Source of the DNA: Bufo bufo
Taxonomy: Eukaryota > Chordata > Amphibia > Anura > Bufonidae
NCBI RefSeq assembly: GCF_905171765.1
Contig: NC_053392.1
Location: forward strand, 40,561,114-40,625,113
DNA length: 64,000 nt
Direction of reading: 5' to 3'
The notes beneath the pieces are model-generated. The model ran no database searches, was not told the origin of the DNA, and saw only the letters and a list, made by a program, of their open reading frames with translations. The position numbers and the translations under genes are program-made. Shown in pieces: positions 31,011 to 42,218 of this stretch. How positions within the stretch are numbered: position 1 is the first letter of the stretch; each line of letters begins with the position of its first letter.

Positions 31011-31106
31011 AGATGGAAAATGGCGACAAAATGGTGGTCTGGTCTGAAAGGAGAAGACGAGGACAGAGAACATCTACATCAAAGGAGACGTCACTGGATG
31101 TAACAG
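31011..31106 (+). other. Exon-like module B (ctgcag ... gtatgg)
   Basis: After a polypyrimidine tract (ttttttttttgttgtcaaactgcag) a 96 bp segment ends ggagacgtcactggatgtaacag/gtatgg, the same end as module A at 15227-15326. It is open in one frame (from about 31013). Confidence 0.55.
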
Positions 31107-31989
31107 GTATGGGACGCTGTATTTCTGTAGTGATGGGGGGGAACGTTCAGAACAAGCCTCTTTTTCTTCTGACAATTATCACTTGTATGTGTATAAATAC
31201 AGGCAGGCATTCTGCCCTCATTATGGCATACTTTTTGGATGCTTGTGCAGAACAAGCCCCTATTTCTTATGACATTATGTGTACAGGAATCTGCCTCCAT
31301 TGAGGTATAATTTTTGGACGTTTGGTCCCCAGACAAGCTGCTGTTTTGTATCCTATAACACTGTGTGTGTTTAAACACCATCTGCCTCCAATTTTGGAGC
31401 TTTTTTCAACACGCTGTTTGTTAACACCATTAAATGCATTTACCCATAGCTATGTATGTCAGTGTCATTTAGACATCATTTACTATTGCTGTCATCGCAT
31501 TCAAGAACTTAGGGAGGGGGGATAGAAAGAGCAAAAATTCAACTAAAAAGTTTAAAAAGGTATAAAAAATCTGAGTTATCTCAGAGTGTCATACCAATTT
31601 CAGGCCAATTAGAGTACTTTTCATTTGGATAAAATCGATTTGGCCACAAATGAAATTTTTTAAAAAAATTGACGAATCGGACACAAGATAAATTTCAAGA
31701 ATTTCGCTCATCTCTCACTGGCAGCATTGGCAGGGTGTCCTCAATTTCTCCCTGTTAGAAGGTTCCCTAACGATAAACAAAATTCTGACCCATCGGTGGG
31801 AATCTCAGTTGTGTTCTTTGAGGGGGTGAACCTGGAAGCAAGTTTTCATTTACCCTTCAGTGCCCCCACAGGGACCCGAAGAACAGAAAATGGAGATGTG
31901 AATTCTTCCTAATATGTACAATCATTAACTATTTTAGCTGTTTTCAAATATATTTCTAGTGCACTGCAGAAAAAAAAAATGTCCTACCT

Positions 31990-32210
31990 GGGAATCGTCA
32001 ACATGCTGCTTAAAGGGCTTCCACCACCAAAAATACTGTTATGTAGCCGTTCATGTCTGTCTTCGGCGCAGTGAGTGAAGGCCGCTCTCCTGATGCCGGA
32101 TTCCTCACTGTGACGTAGTCGGCGCAGGCGCAGTGAGGAATCCGGCACCAGGAGCGCATCATTCACTCACTGCGCCTGCGCCGAATACAGAAGTGAACGG
32201 CGCAGGCGCG
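31990..32210. repeat. GC-rich inverted repeat
   Basis: gcgcagtgagtgaaggccgctctcctg and gccggattcctcactg recur as complements around 32100 (cagtgaggaatccggcaccaggagcgc ... tcactcactgcgc). The palindrome is about 150 bp, interrupted by gacgtagtcggcgcaggcg. Confidence 0.75.
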
Positions 32211-32697
32211 GGATTTCAGTCTTATGTAGGGGCTCATTTTTTTTCGATATGAGATGACGGTTTGATTGGTACTATTTTAGGGTGAATATGACTTTTTGAT
32301 CGCTTGGTATTACACTTTTTGTGATGTAAGGTGACAAAAAATGGCTTTTTTGACACACTTTATTTTTATTTTTTTACGGTGTTTACCTTAGGGGTTAGGT
32401 CATGTGATATTTTATACAACAGGTTCTTACGGATGCGGTGATACCTAATATGTATACTTTTTTAAATTTAATTTAAGTTTTTCACAATAACAGCATTTAT
32501 TTATATTTTTTTTTAACTTTCTTTATTAAAGTTCCAATATTAACAATCAGTTTTATAAAACATATAAATATTAACATCTTTTTTCAGCAAAAATACCCCC
32601 CCACTCCCTCCCCCTCCTCTCCTATGATGCATCCTCCCTCCACCACCACCCCTCCGTAACCAGACCGAGGAGAGATGGAGAAGGATGGCGAAGGAAT

Positions 32698-33700
32698 CTA
32701 ATCTCCCCAGATACTAAGCCATTTTATCTCAATATTTCTTTGCTTATACAAAATATATTCATATCTCTTATTAGTATTTACCAAATTTTGCCATGTATTC
32801 ATACTGGGAGCATCTCGCACAAACCAAGAGCGTGCTATTAGGAGTCCTGCCAGGAACATTATCTTAAACAAAAGATTTTTTTTTAATTGCTGACAGCCCA
32901 CCTTGGCAAGATCACCCAATACCCAACATTCAGCAGTAAAAGGAATCCGTACATTCAGTTTTCTCTCTATGTAATTCTGAATAGCCCCCCAGTATTGTTT
33001 CAGCTCTACACAGAACCAAAACATATGCAAATAATCTGCATCAGGAACATGTATCACATATGTAACACATATGTAACACCTATGGCAATTGTAATCGCTC
33101 CTAATACCACATCTCTTAAGCCAAAAAAGGTGTAACGTAAAGACTATGTAAAATATTAAACTGCACCACAACGTGATTAAAATTGTGTGAAACCAATTTT
33201 AAATCCTGAACTACCTTCTCCTGATCATCCAAGTAAATCATTGAACATTCATTTTGCCAAGCCCTCTGTCCAGAAGAACAGGTATCTGCAAATCGTGCTA
33301 TAAGTAAATTTTTATAAAGTTGGGAAATCTTCATCCTTTGCCCCAAGTTCCCTCTCAAATCATAAAATTGTATAGAAATGTGTATTTCAAGTCAATTTTT
33401 TTTTTAATACTTAAAAGTGCCGATCTTAACTGTAAGTACCGAAACCATAATAGTTTCTGTGACTTTTCCCTTTGTGATAATACCGTGAATGGAACAATAT
33501 CTCCATTACCTACTACCTGTGTCACATACAAAATATTACCTTTTTGCCAATAGGGATCTCTATCTCTACCTAATTCAACTAAAGTTTGCAAGTGCTTATT
33601 ATACCACAAAGGAGTACATCCCATTGAACCCTTCACTCCACACCAAAGCCTAATAGAATACCATGAATTCATAAAAAGATTACTGGCGAATTTAAATTCC
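32698..33700 (-). pseudogene. L1 ORF2 C-terminal region
   Basis: Minus-strand frames contain the cysteine/His-type C-terminal block (CHRCYICVTYVIHVPDADYLHMFWFC), then a block with KKNLLFKIMFLAGLLIARSW near the ORF end. Frameshifts separate the pieces. This is the last third of ORF2 next to the A tail. Confidence 0.7.
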
Positions 33701-33713
33701 TTATCGGAGTCGG

Positions 33714-34243
33714 TGTCACGGATGATGTTGCAGATAGCTGGAACTTATAAATAAACATCCGACTGGCTTGATCCCGAACTAAGGAGCATATGGGTGAGCC
33801 CTATAAAACCCTAAGAGCTCTCCCTGACTGCTATGCCCATGCAAGGGTCTGAATGGTAGACTATTGCATGCCCACGTACCTAAGACTGTGTGACACCTGA
33901 AGACCCTATATTAGTGAGGGAACACGACCACCGGCTCCCTGCACTTAATACGGATGGAGTCAGGGTCACCTAGAATCAAGCCAGCAAGGAAACACAAATA
34001 AAGAAAAAGACTTATCTTAGCAAACAGCAGCAGCAGCCTCCAGCAGTGAACACCTCATCCAGGAAGTAGTATAAACCGCAAAGTGAGGCAGTATGGGAGG
34101 GAATATAAAGGTGGACAATTAGTCTAAATAGGTGACACCTGGGAGAAGGAGAGGAGATGACAAAGTGAAACCAAAACAAAGAACGTCATGCAAGAGGTAG
34201 AGCAGAACGTCTGCCAGACCTTCTCACAGAACTGGCGGTGATA
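33714..34243. mobile_element. Solo LTR inside the L1
   Basis: A 530 bp segment TGTCACGG ... CGGTGATA flanked by a perfect 5 bp duplication GTCGG (33709-33713 and 34244-34248). Removing it with one duplication restores the L1 frame context. The final TA is probably a mutated CA. Confidence 0.75.
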
Positions 34244-34248
34244 GTCGG

Positions 34249-36000
34249 TCAATTGATCAGACTCCAATAACTTAAAAAAATTATCATATGGAGATCTATT
34301 CACTAAATACTTACAGAGTGGGCTATCATTCCACTCCCGGAAAAAACAAAACTGTGCAGCTAAAAAATAGCCCTTGAAGCAAGAGAGATTATCTCCTCCC
34401 CTCTGCAACGGCTTATACCAATGCTCTAATTTAAGTCTTACACGTTTCCTCCCCCAAAGTAAGTCATTAATAATTCTTTCTATTAGCTTAAAAAACCTAT
34501 CCCCAATCCAAACTGGAGAATTCCTAAAGACATAAAGTAACTGGGGGAGAATCACCATCCTAACTAGAGATATTCTATCAGCCTTCGATAAAGATAAACA
34601 AAGCCATGTTGTTATTTTTGAGCCTATTTATCAATGGAATCAAATTAAGCGGGATAAAATCTTCCACCCTAGGAGAGATTGTAATACCTAAATACTCAAA
34701 AGACTCAAATTTTCAAAGTGTTCAAAGGGGCGTCATTGGGGAGTACAGATTTATCTAAGGGCACAGTCATATTATCCAATGGCATGAGGGTAGTTTTTTC
34801 CCAGTTTACATCCACACCTGAAACTTCTCCAAAATGATTTAGCGTTTGGATGATATTCATTAAAGTAGATTGTGTCTGTTGAATATAAAATAAAATATCG
34901 TCTGCATATAGAGAAATTCGGTCTTCCATTCCTAATACCCCAAACCCTAGAATCCTAGGGTCTTGTCTAACTCTAGCGGCCAAGGGGTCAATGTAGATGT
35001 CAAATAAAAGAGGAGAAAGTGGACATCCCTGGCGAGTGTCTCTAGTCATACAAAAACTTCTTGTAAGATGACCATTTATATTCAATCTTGCGGTAGGAGA
35101 TCTATAAAGAAGTTTAATTATATTACTAAACCTAGGGACGAAGCCCATCTTATGAAGCACTCTCCAAAGAAACCCCCACTCAACTCTATCAAAGGCCTTA
35201 GAGTAATCTATAGACAAAATAGATCGTGAGGCCCCTCCAAATGTTTGTAAATTAGCAAAAAGACGGTGTCGATTATAATGGGAACCTTTATTAGGCATAA
35301 AACCATTTTGGTCTGGATGTATAATTGATGTCATGACACTAGCTAGCCTCATAGCTAAGATTTTAGACAGGAGTTTGACATCTGTATTAAGAAGAGAAAT
35401 ACAAAAAAAGGTTGAAAGAAATCCAGCTCCACTTGGATAAAGGAATGTGCGTTTATTCAGCTTGCGGTTAAAAACTCATCCATGAATTACAAAATTAGCA
35501 GTCTTGTCTACGCGTTTCGGGCTACCAGAGACAATTCCAGCCCTTCTTCATGACAGAAGGGCTGGAATTGTCTCTGGTAGCCCGAAACGCGTAGACAAGA
35601 CTGCTAATTTTGTAATTCATGGATGAGTTTTTAACCGCAAGCTGAATAAACGCACATTCCTTTATCCAAGTGGAGCTGGATTTCTTTCAACCTTTTTTTG
35701 CATTGCTGCCCGTACCTGACATGGGTTATCCGTGCTCACAACCAAAGGAAGGACAGGTGAGAGCTGCTAAACTTCTCTTTTCTTTAAGAAGAGAAATAGG
35801 TCTATACGAACCCAACTCATTAGGGTCTTTACCCTTCTTTATTATGACTATAATCACGGCCTCTGTCATTGTTTCTGGAAGGGCTCCCTCCTTTATTGAA
35901 TCAGAGAGTGTTCTCCACAGATGGGGAAGAATAACCTCCCTATATTTATGATAAAACTCATACGGGAGTCCATCCAGTCCAGGGGAGGAATTACCTTAAC
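34249..36000 (-). pseudogene. L1 ORF2 reverse transcriptase
   Basis: Minus-strand reading: GLDGLPYEFYHKY at about 35975-35935; IHPDQNGFMPNKGS, LSIDYSKAFDRVEWGFLWRV, TRDTRQGCPLSPLLFDIYID and the catalytic box SLYADDILFYIQQ within the 215-codon frame at 34705-35352; then the VILPQLLYVFRNSPVWI block (34124-34558). These are classical L1 palm and thumb motifs. YADD is intact, but frameshifts and insertions disable the gene. Confidence 0.9.
35402..35783. mobile_element. Perfect hairpin retroelement, Penelope-like structure
   Basis: Two arms of about 150 bp (35405-35551 and its complement 35553-35700) are nearly perfect inverted copies, followed by an unpaired tail of about 80 bp. The insertion is bounded by a 15 bp duplication ttaagaagagaaata (35387-35401 and 35784-35798). 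Each arm carries CCCGAAACGCGTAG next to GAAGGGCT, a hammerhead-like arrangement. No protein is encoded. Confidence 0.75.
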
Positions 36001-36039
36001 AGGCTTTAATTGTATCCTCAGATTATAACCACCTGAAAA

Positions 36040-36505
36040 AAAAAACGGTGGATCTAGAAGATCGATCAAGAAGATGCAATGTACGAATTATTGGCTTAAT
36101 AGAATCTCCTGATGATAAAAATCTAGCAGGAACGATACAATCCATAATTTTTGATAATTTTGGGAAGGAACATTTTTTCATCATTGTTTCTAATTGAAAG
36201 GGCCCATCGAATTCCTGGTGGTAAATCTATTCCGGGGAGGTTGCCAAGGATTGTAATTATCAAGATGTTAGCCGCTTGCGATAGAGATATGATCCTGAGG
36301 CGAGCACGTGATTCCCCTCCGATTTTGTATAATGGGTGTAAACTCTTCTTTTTCCCCGATTTTTCGAAAGAAACGCCTTCAGCGCAAGGACATTAAGTAC
36401 TCCTTTTTGTATCCAGCCAAGTTAAGGATTGTGTTTAACAAATCTGTGCTTTTTTTTGATACTCCAGATATGGCCACTGATTGGCTAGATAGGAATAATG
36501 TCTAA
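36040..36505 (+). pseudogene. L1 ORF1 C-terminal fragment
   Basis: The reading FLIERAHRIPGGKSIPGRLP, then PRIVIIKMLA, and later LFFFPDFSKET (frame 36151-36396) is the conserved C-terminal domain of L1 ORF1 (ERAHR, FPDFS). A frame change near 36360 shifts the last part. It is the 5'-most part of the inverted L1. Confidence 0.8.
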
Positions 36506-36742
36506 AACTTGTTTTTTCTGATTGATGGAGGTTCGGTTGAGGGAGTGAAGGAGGGATGGTCCTAGTTAAGAGGTCTGTTACCTGTAGTCACAGATCAAAG
36601 GGGATTTGGGGTTTTGTGGGTAGGGGGAGGGGGAGGATGGGGGGGGTCAGAGGGGAGGGTGGGTTATGATGCGTCTTCTTTTGAGGTGGGGAACAGAGCG
36701 AAGCCTCAGGAGTCTATTAGCTGGATGCTTTAAGATTAATTA

Positions 36743-37950
36743 ATGATTACTAGAATACTAACATGGAATGTTCGGGGCCTTGGGGAGAAGATAAAAAGGC
36801 AGGCGGTTTTAGATTTGATACGGAGACATTTACCAGCTATTGTTAGCTTGGTAGAAACCCACTTCACACAGGACACGATTTTTCGACTTGGGGGGAGGTG
36901 GGCTACACAGGTTTACAACTCTACATATACTAGTTACTCTAGAGGAGTCACAGTTTTAATCCATAAACAGATTCATTTTTTATGTTTGGCATCCTCTGTT
37001 GATAGACAGGGGAGATATGTCTTTCTCCATGGTAGGCTTGATGGGAAGATATGTATCTTGGCCTTTATTTATATCCCCCCTCCTTTCTCTATGCAAATAT
37101 TGACTTGTTTGATGGTGTTTGTGGATCAGTGGCCTGAATGTTTGGTTATAGTAAATGGGAACTTTAACTGTGTGATGAATCCAGAGGTGGATAGGATCTC
37201 TATGGGAGGGAAGGGTGATTCCCCGGCCCAGGGGTCCCCCTTGGCTCGGTTTTTTGCCAAGAGGTGGGCCTCGTGGATGTTTGGGAATATCTATTCAAAG
37301 GAAAAAGACCTTATTCCTGTGTTAGTAAATCTGGAAGCTCTATGTCTAGAATTGATCTGGCCTTGATAAATAAAGGATATTTAAACTGTATTAAACATAT
37401 GAAATACGAGACCAGATCTATTTCAGATCATGTTCCCTTTTTAATAGAGCTATGTATGGTCAGGAATAATTCTAGACTGAAACCCCCATTTAGATTGAAC
37501 CCCCACTGGTTATTAATAATTGATAATCATAACCAGATAGAAAATGAGATTACTTCCTTTTGGGATAAAAAAATATTGCTTCAGCCAAATCTCAATATGT
37601 TTGGGGTGCATTTAAAGCGGTTATGAGAGGGATTTTTATCAGTACAATTGCTAATTTGACAAAACGTTATGCAAAGAAGGAGAAAGAACTAGAGGAAGCA
37701 GCTGCGGCTGGAATGGCTGGATACGCTAAGTTAAAAACAGAGGAAGGTGGAGAGATTATGCCGAAGACAAGTCAGGCTTTCTCTGACTTTCTTCTGGATA
37801 AAACTCAACAGAGGTTATTCTTTAGAGGACAAAAATATTTTTCTGAGGCAGGACGTCCCGGGAAGATGCTGGCTTGGGTAATAGCTAGCCAGGACCTAAA
37901 GAAAGAGATTCGTAGTATTTCGTGCCTCGGATGGGACCATTATTGAAGAT
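36743..37950 (+). pseudogene. L1 ORF2 endonuclease domain
   Basis: The start MITRILTWNVRGLGEKIKR is the canonical ORF2 N terminus (WNVRGL). Later blocks are VETH, YSRGVTVLIHK, IYIPPPFS, NGNFNC (normally GDFN), and in the next frame SRIDLALINKGYL and ISDHVPFLIEL, the SRID and SDH motifs of apurinic-type endonucleases. A frameshift near 37290 and the D-to-N change in NGNFN would inactivate nicking. The last frame leads to early reverse-transcriptase sequence. Confidence 0.88.
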
Positions 37951-40376
37951 CATGAGGGAATAATAAAAATATTTATAAACAATTTTCCTTAATTATATAA
38001 ATCAGAGAGTGTTCTCTCAGAGGAAAAGATTGACTCATATTTGGATTCTATTTCCCTTCCAGTGCTTACAGATAGTCAAAAAGAACGTTTGGAGATGGAC
38101 TTATGTCTTCAAGAGATAGAGGATGCAATAACAGCATTTTTGGAACAAAAAAAATCATGTTTTAGTGTCTCCATATTCTGAGAGCCATAGTTTTTTATTT
38201 TGTGGGCGATTGTCTTAGGTAGGTTCTCATTTTTTGTGGGATGAGATGACGGTTTCATTGGCACTATTTTGGGGTGCGTATAAATTTTGATCGCTTGCTA
38301 TTGCACTTTTTGTGATGTAAGGTGACAAAAAAATGGTTTTTTGACACCGTTTTATTTTTCATTTTTTTCTTACCGTGTCATCTGAGTGGTTAGATCATGT
38401 GATATTTTTATAGAGCAGGTCGTTATGGATGTGGCAATACCGAATATGTCTACTTTTTATTTATTTATTTGTTTTACACAATAATATAATTTTTTAAACA
38501 AAAAAAAAATCATGTTTTAGTGTCTCCATAGTTCTGAGAGCCATTGTTTATTTTTTATTTTTTGGGCAATTGTAATACGTAAGGCATCATTTTTGTGGGA
38601 TGAGATGACGGTTTGATTGGCATTATTTTAGGGTGCATATGTCTTTTTGATCGCTTGCTATTACACTTTTTGTGGTTGTAAGGTGACAAAAAATGGCTTA
38701 TTTTACACTGTTTTTATTTTATTGTTTTTATGGTGTTCAACTGAAGGGTTAGGTCATGTGGTATTTTTATAGAGCCGGATGTTACGGACATGGCGATACC
38801 TAATATGTCATTTATTTTAATTTTTTTACATTTAACACAATAAAAGCATTTTTGAAACAAAAAAATCATGTTTTAGTGTCTCCATGGTCTGAGAGCCATA
38901 GTTTTTTTATTTTTTGGTGCTCATTTTTTGCGGGATGAAGTGACAGTTAGATTGGTACCATTTTGGGGGGCATACGCCTTTTTGATTGCTTGGTGTTGCA
39001 CTTTTAGTGATGTAAGATATTTAATTTTTTTGACGGTGTTCACCTGAGGGGTTTGGTCATGTGACCGTTAGGTTGAAACGGACACGGCAATACTTTTCTT
39101 TTTTTTCCTAATTTTTACAATTATTTTTTACATTATTTTGGGGAAAGGATGCTTTTTTTTTTTTTTGAAACTTAATTTTTTGTAAAACTTTATTTTTTTC
39201 ACTTTTTTTTCACTTTTTTTTTTTTCACTTTTCTGGGACTTCAACTTTTGGGGGTCTGATCCCCTTTACAACGCATTATAATACTTCTGTATTGTAATGC
39301 ATTGGCTGTAAGTGTATTACCAGTGTAAAAAATGTGCAGCTTCCTGCCTGTGAGATCCAGGGGGCTGGATCTCACAGGCTGTCACGGAAGGCAGCCATGA
39401 TGCCTAAGGAAGGCATCGCGCTGCCTTCCCTGCCATCGGGTCCCTGTCACAACAGCGCGGGGACCCGATGGAAGCTATCTCCCTCCCTCCACACATTGCA
39501 CGTGCCACGATCAGCGCTGAACGCGGCACATCAAGGGTTAATGTGCCGGCATTGGTGCATTCACCGATGCCGGCGCATACAGCAGGGGTCCGGCTATCAG
39601 TGACTGCCGGACCCCTGCCGCTGATCGGGCGGGCGCAACTCCTGCACCCGCCCAATCAGCCTGCCGTAATAGTATGGCGCTGGGCAGCAAGTCACATCCC
39701 TCTGCGCTGTACTATTACGGTGCTGGTTGGGAAGGGGTTGTCCCGTGAAAAATATTCTGCAATTTTGAAACCAGCGCCTGGATCTGAACACTTTTGTAAT
39801 TGCATGTAATTAAAATATTATCATAGCCACTGAGTTATTCAATAAAATGTATCTGTATAGCGCCACCTGCTGTTTGTTCTATCTCATTTCTTTGACCTGC
39901 TCACTGAGATGGTCGCACATGCTCAGTTTCATCCTTTAACTGCTTCCTGAGCTGTGATAGGTAGATTATGGACACACCCCCTGAGCTGCAGCAGAAAATA
40001 CACTCCCCTGAGCTTTCAGCTTGATATAAATCTAGCAGAGCAATGAACGTGGAGATCTCTGGATCCATGTGAGGTACTGGGCTGGTTCTGGCTTTGTTAG
40101 AAAGAGGTTGTCATGTACTATATGATGTCTGATTCTCATTTTTCACATTAGTCATGGGAGAACCCCTTTAACTAAAATATTGCATATAATAAATACAATA
40201 ATGTGAAGATTTTAATTGACTGGACAGATTTGACAACAATGTAACTGTAACTACATAAGTAACGTCCACTCTTAATTACAATACATTTCATTCCTAGAGG
40301 AACCTGAAAAAACTGCAGGGAAATAAAAGATTGGGCTTGAAATGTGACATTTAAAGGGGAGCACTCAGTCACACAC

Positions 40377-40514
40377 CTTGCGTCTCCATGTCACAGAACA
40401 CGTCTACTGGACTTCTACCACTAGATGGCAGTACAGTATAGCTGCCGGAGCTGCGGATCCCATTGTAGTACAGGCTGGAACAGTCGGAGGGACAGGACTT
40501 TGTGTGTTTCAAAG
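40377..40514 (-). CDS. Fibrinogen-like secreted protein, exon 3
   Basis: A 138 bp exon between an attagcag acceptor and a gtgtgt donor encodes residues 195-241: SCPSDCSSLYYNGIRSSGSY followed by VDVFCDMETQ. DC...G...SG.Y and FCDM are the opening of the fibrinogen domain, with its first disulphide pair. It is 11.6 kb from exon 4 and 10.4 kb from exon 2, intervals filled by transposons. Confidence 0.94.
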
Positions 40515-41045
40515 CTGCTAATGGATAGGTACATGGATTAGATAGATATACGATAGATATACGATAGAAATGAAAAAAAGGCCAGCAGCACACCAAGGGT
40601 TTCAAAGAAAAACGTGCGGTTTATTCACCCAGTATCAGTAGCAGCGACGTTTCAACCGCTTGTTGCGGTCTTTCTCAAGCTATGTGCACATGTGTTACAA
40701 TCATACAATATAATGGTGTGGACAGAACCAAAAACCACAGACCCCCAACGCCAGAAAGCATTAAACAAAAAGAGGACACAGTGGTAAATATCTCTTCCCT
40801 TATATTAAATAATGCGCCGCAGTCCGTGTTGGATAAGGGGCTGTCGTTTTGCCCAGTGTCCAAGATGGACTGGTTTAGCATGGAGTTGGATTTACTATTA
40901 AGCTTAAGATTTGGTTTTCTACACAGTGTCAAGCTCCTAGAGGTGATGGGGATAGACCACCAGAATTGTCTTTGTGTAATACAGGGTTGTATATTAAGAG
41001 TAATTTCAGTCCTGTAGTAGATCACCCAGTAGAGATATTGACACG

Positions 41046-41526
41046 TTAAAACATCATTTCTATCGTTCAGAGAAGAGCTACTAAACTGGTACACGGATTG
41101 CAGGATAAAACTTACCAGGAAAGGTTAAAGGACCTTAACATGTATAGCTTGGAAGAAAGACGAGACAGAAGGGATATGATAGAAACTGCTAAATACATAA
41201 AGGGAATCAACAAGGTAAAAGAGGAGGGAATATTTAAAAGAAGAAAAACTGCTACAAGAGGACATAGTTATAAATTAGACGGGCAAAGGTTTAAAAGTAA
41301 TATCAGGAAGTATTACTTTACTGAGAGAGTAGTGGATGCATGGAATAGCCTTCCTGCAGAAGTGGTAGCTGCAAATACAGTGAAGGAGTTTAAGCATGCA
41401 TGGGATAGGCACAAGGCCATCCTTCATAAAAGATAGGGCCAGGGGCTATCCATAGTATTCAGTATATTGGGCAGACTAGATGGGACAAATGGTTCTTATC
41501 TGCCGACACATTCTATGTTTCTATGA
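41046..41526 (+). mobile_element. CR1-like LINE, 3' end with C-terminal coding
   Basis: A 5'-truncated insertion in the Penelope-like element. The frame 41098-41436 encodes YQERLKDLNMYSLEERRDRR, RGHSYKLDGQRFKSNIRKYY and VVDAWNSLPAEVV, the well-known C-terminal domain of CR1-group ORF2, to a TAG stop. The 3' end is ttctatgtttctatg, a short tandem tail typical of CR1/L2 elements. The frame is intact, suggesting recent insertion. Confidence 0.9.
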
Positions 41527-42215
41527 TTCTGACATCAATTGCCTGAAATATGGCAATATTACATCCGAGGAGATCACCGCGGTGGACTCTCTGGCCTCCG
41601 ACCACAGCCTCACCATCAAGTCGGCCGATAAAGGTGGTGGGGTTGTGGTCATGGACACCAGTGAGTACATCCGGGAGATCTATGGTCAACTGAACGATGC
41701 ACAGGTGTATAAGCGAGTCGCACAGGACCCCAAATTTGGTTTATTAAGGGAATTGCGAGACATCCTGAATCAGGCCCGAGAGGTTGATATCATTGATGAC
41801 AAACTTTTCTCTTACCTTTATTGTGTAAACCCTGTACACCTATTCTGTATACTTTGCCTAAAATCCATAAGAGATTGGATTCCCCCCCCCCCCCCCGGGT
41901 GACCTATTGTGTCCGGGAGGGGGTCTCTATTTTGCAATGTGGCTATCTTTCTTGACAGAATGTTGCGTCATTATGCTATATCCTCGAAATCTTACATCAG
42001 AGATACAAGCGATTTTTTGTCTAAAATAGACAATCTTGACATTCCTGCAGGTGCGACTCTGGTATCATTCGACGTGTGTAGCTTATACACGTCGATTGAC
42101 CATGAGTTGGGCCTCCAGGCAGTAGAAGTATGTTTAAAAGATTCGGACTACACTGAAGCCTGCCAAACTTTCATGTTGACACTATTGAGATTTGTTTTAA
42201 CCAAAAACTAATTTT
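41527..42215 (+). pseudogene. Penelope-like reverse transcriptase, N-terminal part
   Basis: Frames carry LTIKSADKGGGVVVMDTSEY (the ADKGGG-VV block of Penelope reverse transcriptases), then after a C-run shift (41881-41896) PIVSGRGSLF, ILDRMLRHYA-like and TLVSFDVCSLYTSIDHELGL, where the DVxSLYT motif carries the first catalytic Asp. A stop at 42209-42211 precedes the next frame. More N-terminal sequence lies at 40770-41045 before the CR1 insertion. Confidence 0.85.
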
Positions 42216-42218
42216 TAT

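Larger units (their letters stand above)
30135..31500 (+). mobile_element. hAT-type element fragment with minisatellite and exon-like module
   Basis: It begins cagggctggcggttccatataggcaagg inside the CR1-like LINE and, like the element at 14010, has gggcccc-rich sequence, a G-rich minisatellite and the exon-like module. No matching right terminus or duplication was found, so the right limit is approximate. Confidence 0.5.
32499..38125. mobile_element. L1 LINE with 5' inversion (twin priming)
   Basis: A 5.6 kb insertion bounded by a perfect 14 bp duplication CAATAACAGCATTT (32485-32498 and 38126-38139). The 3' part of the L1 lies on the minus strand from about 36000 down to an A-rich tail at 32499-32520 (AATAAAG just before it). 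The 5' part lies on the plus strand from about 36040 to 38125. The plus part ends in early reverse-transcriptase sequence (...LQEIEDAITAFLEQ), just where the minus part starts (PGLDGLPYEFYHKY), so together they give one collinear L1 cut and inverted. A solo LTR (33714) and a hairpin element (35402) later landed in it. Confidence 0.88.
32211..39737 (-). mobile_element. TTAA-type repeat element, interrupted by L1
   Basis: AT-rich units of about 330-370 bp carrying atgagatgacggtttgattgg and gatcgcttggtattacac lie at 32220-32484 and, after the L1, at 38140-39120; the complement of the same units is at 61650-62480. The right part (39250-39737) is a GC-rich series of imperfect palindromes ending near ctattacggtgctggttgggaagggg, like the starts of the elements at 45287 and 60633. 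The precise left end is uncertain. Confidence 0.55.
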
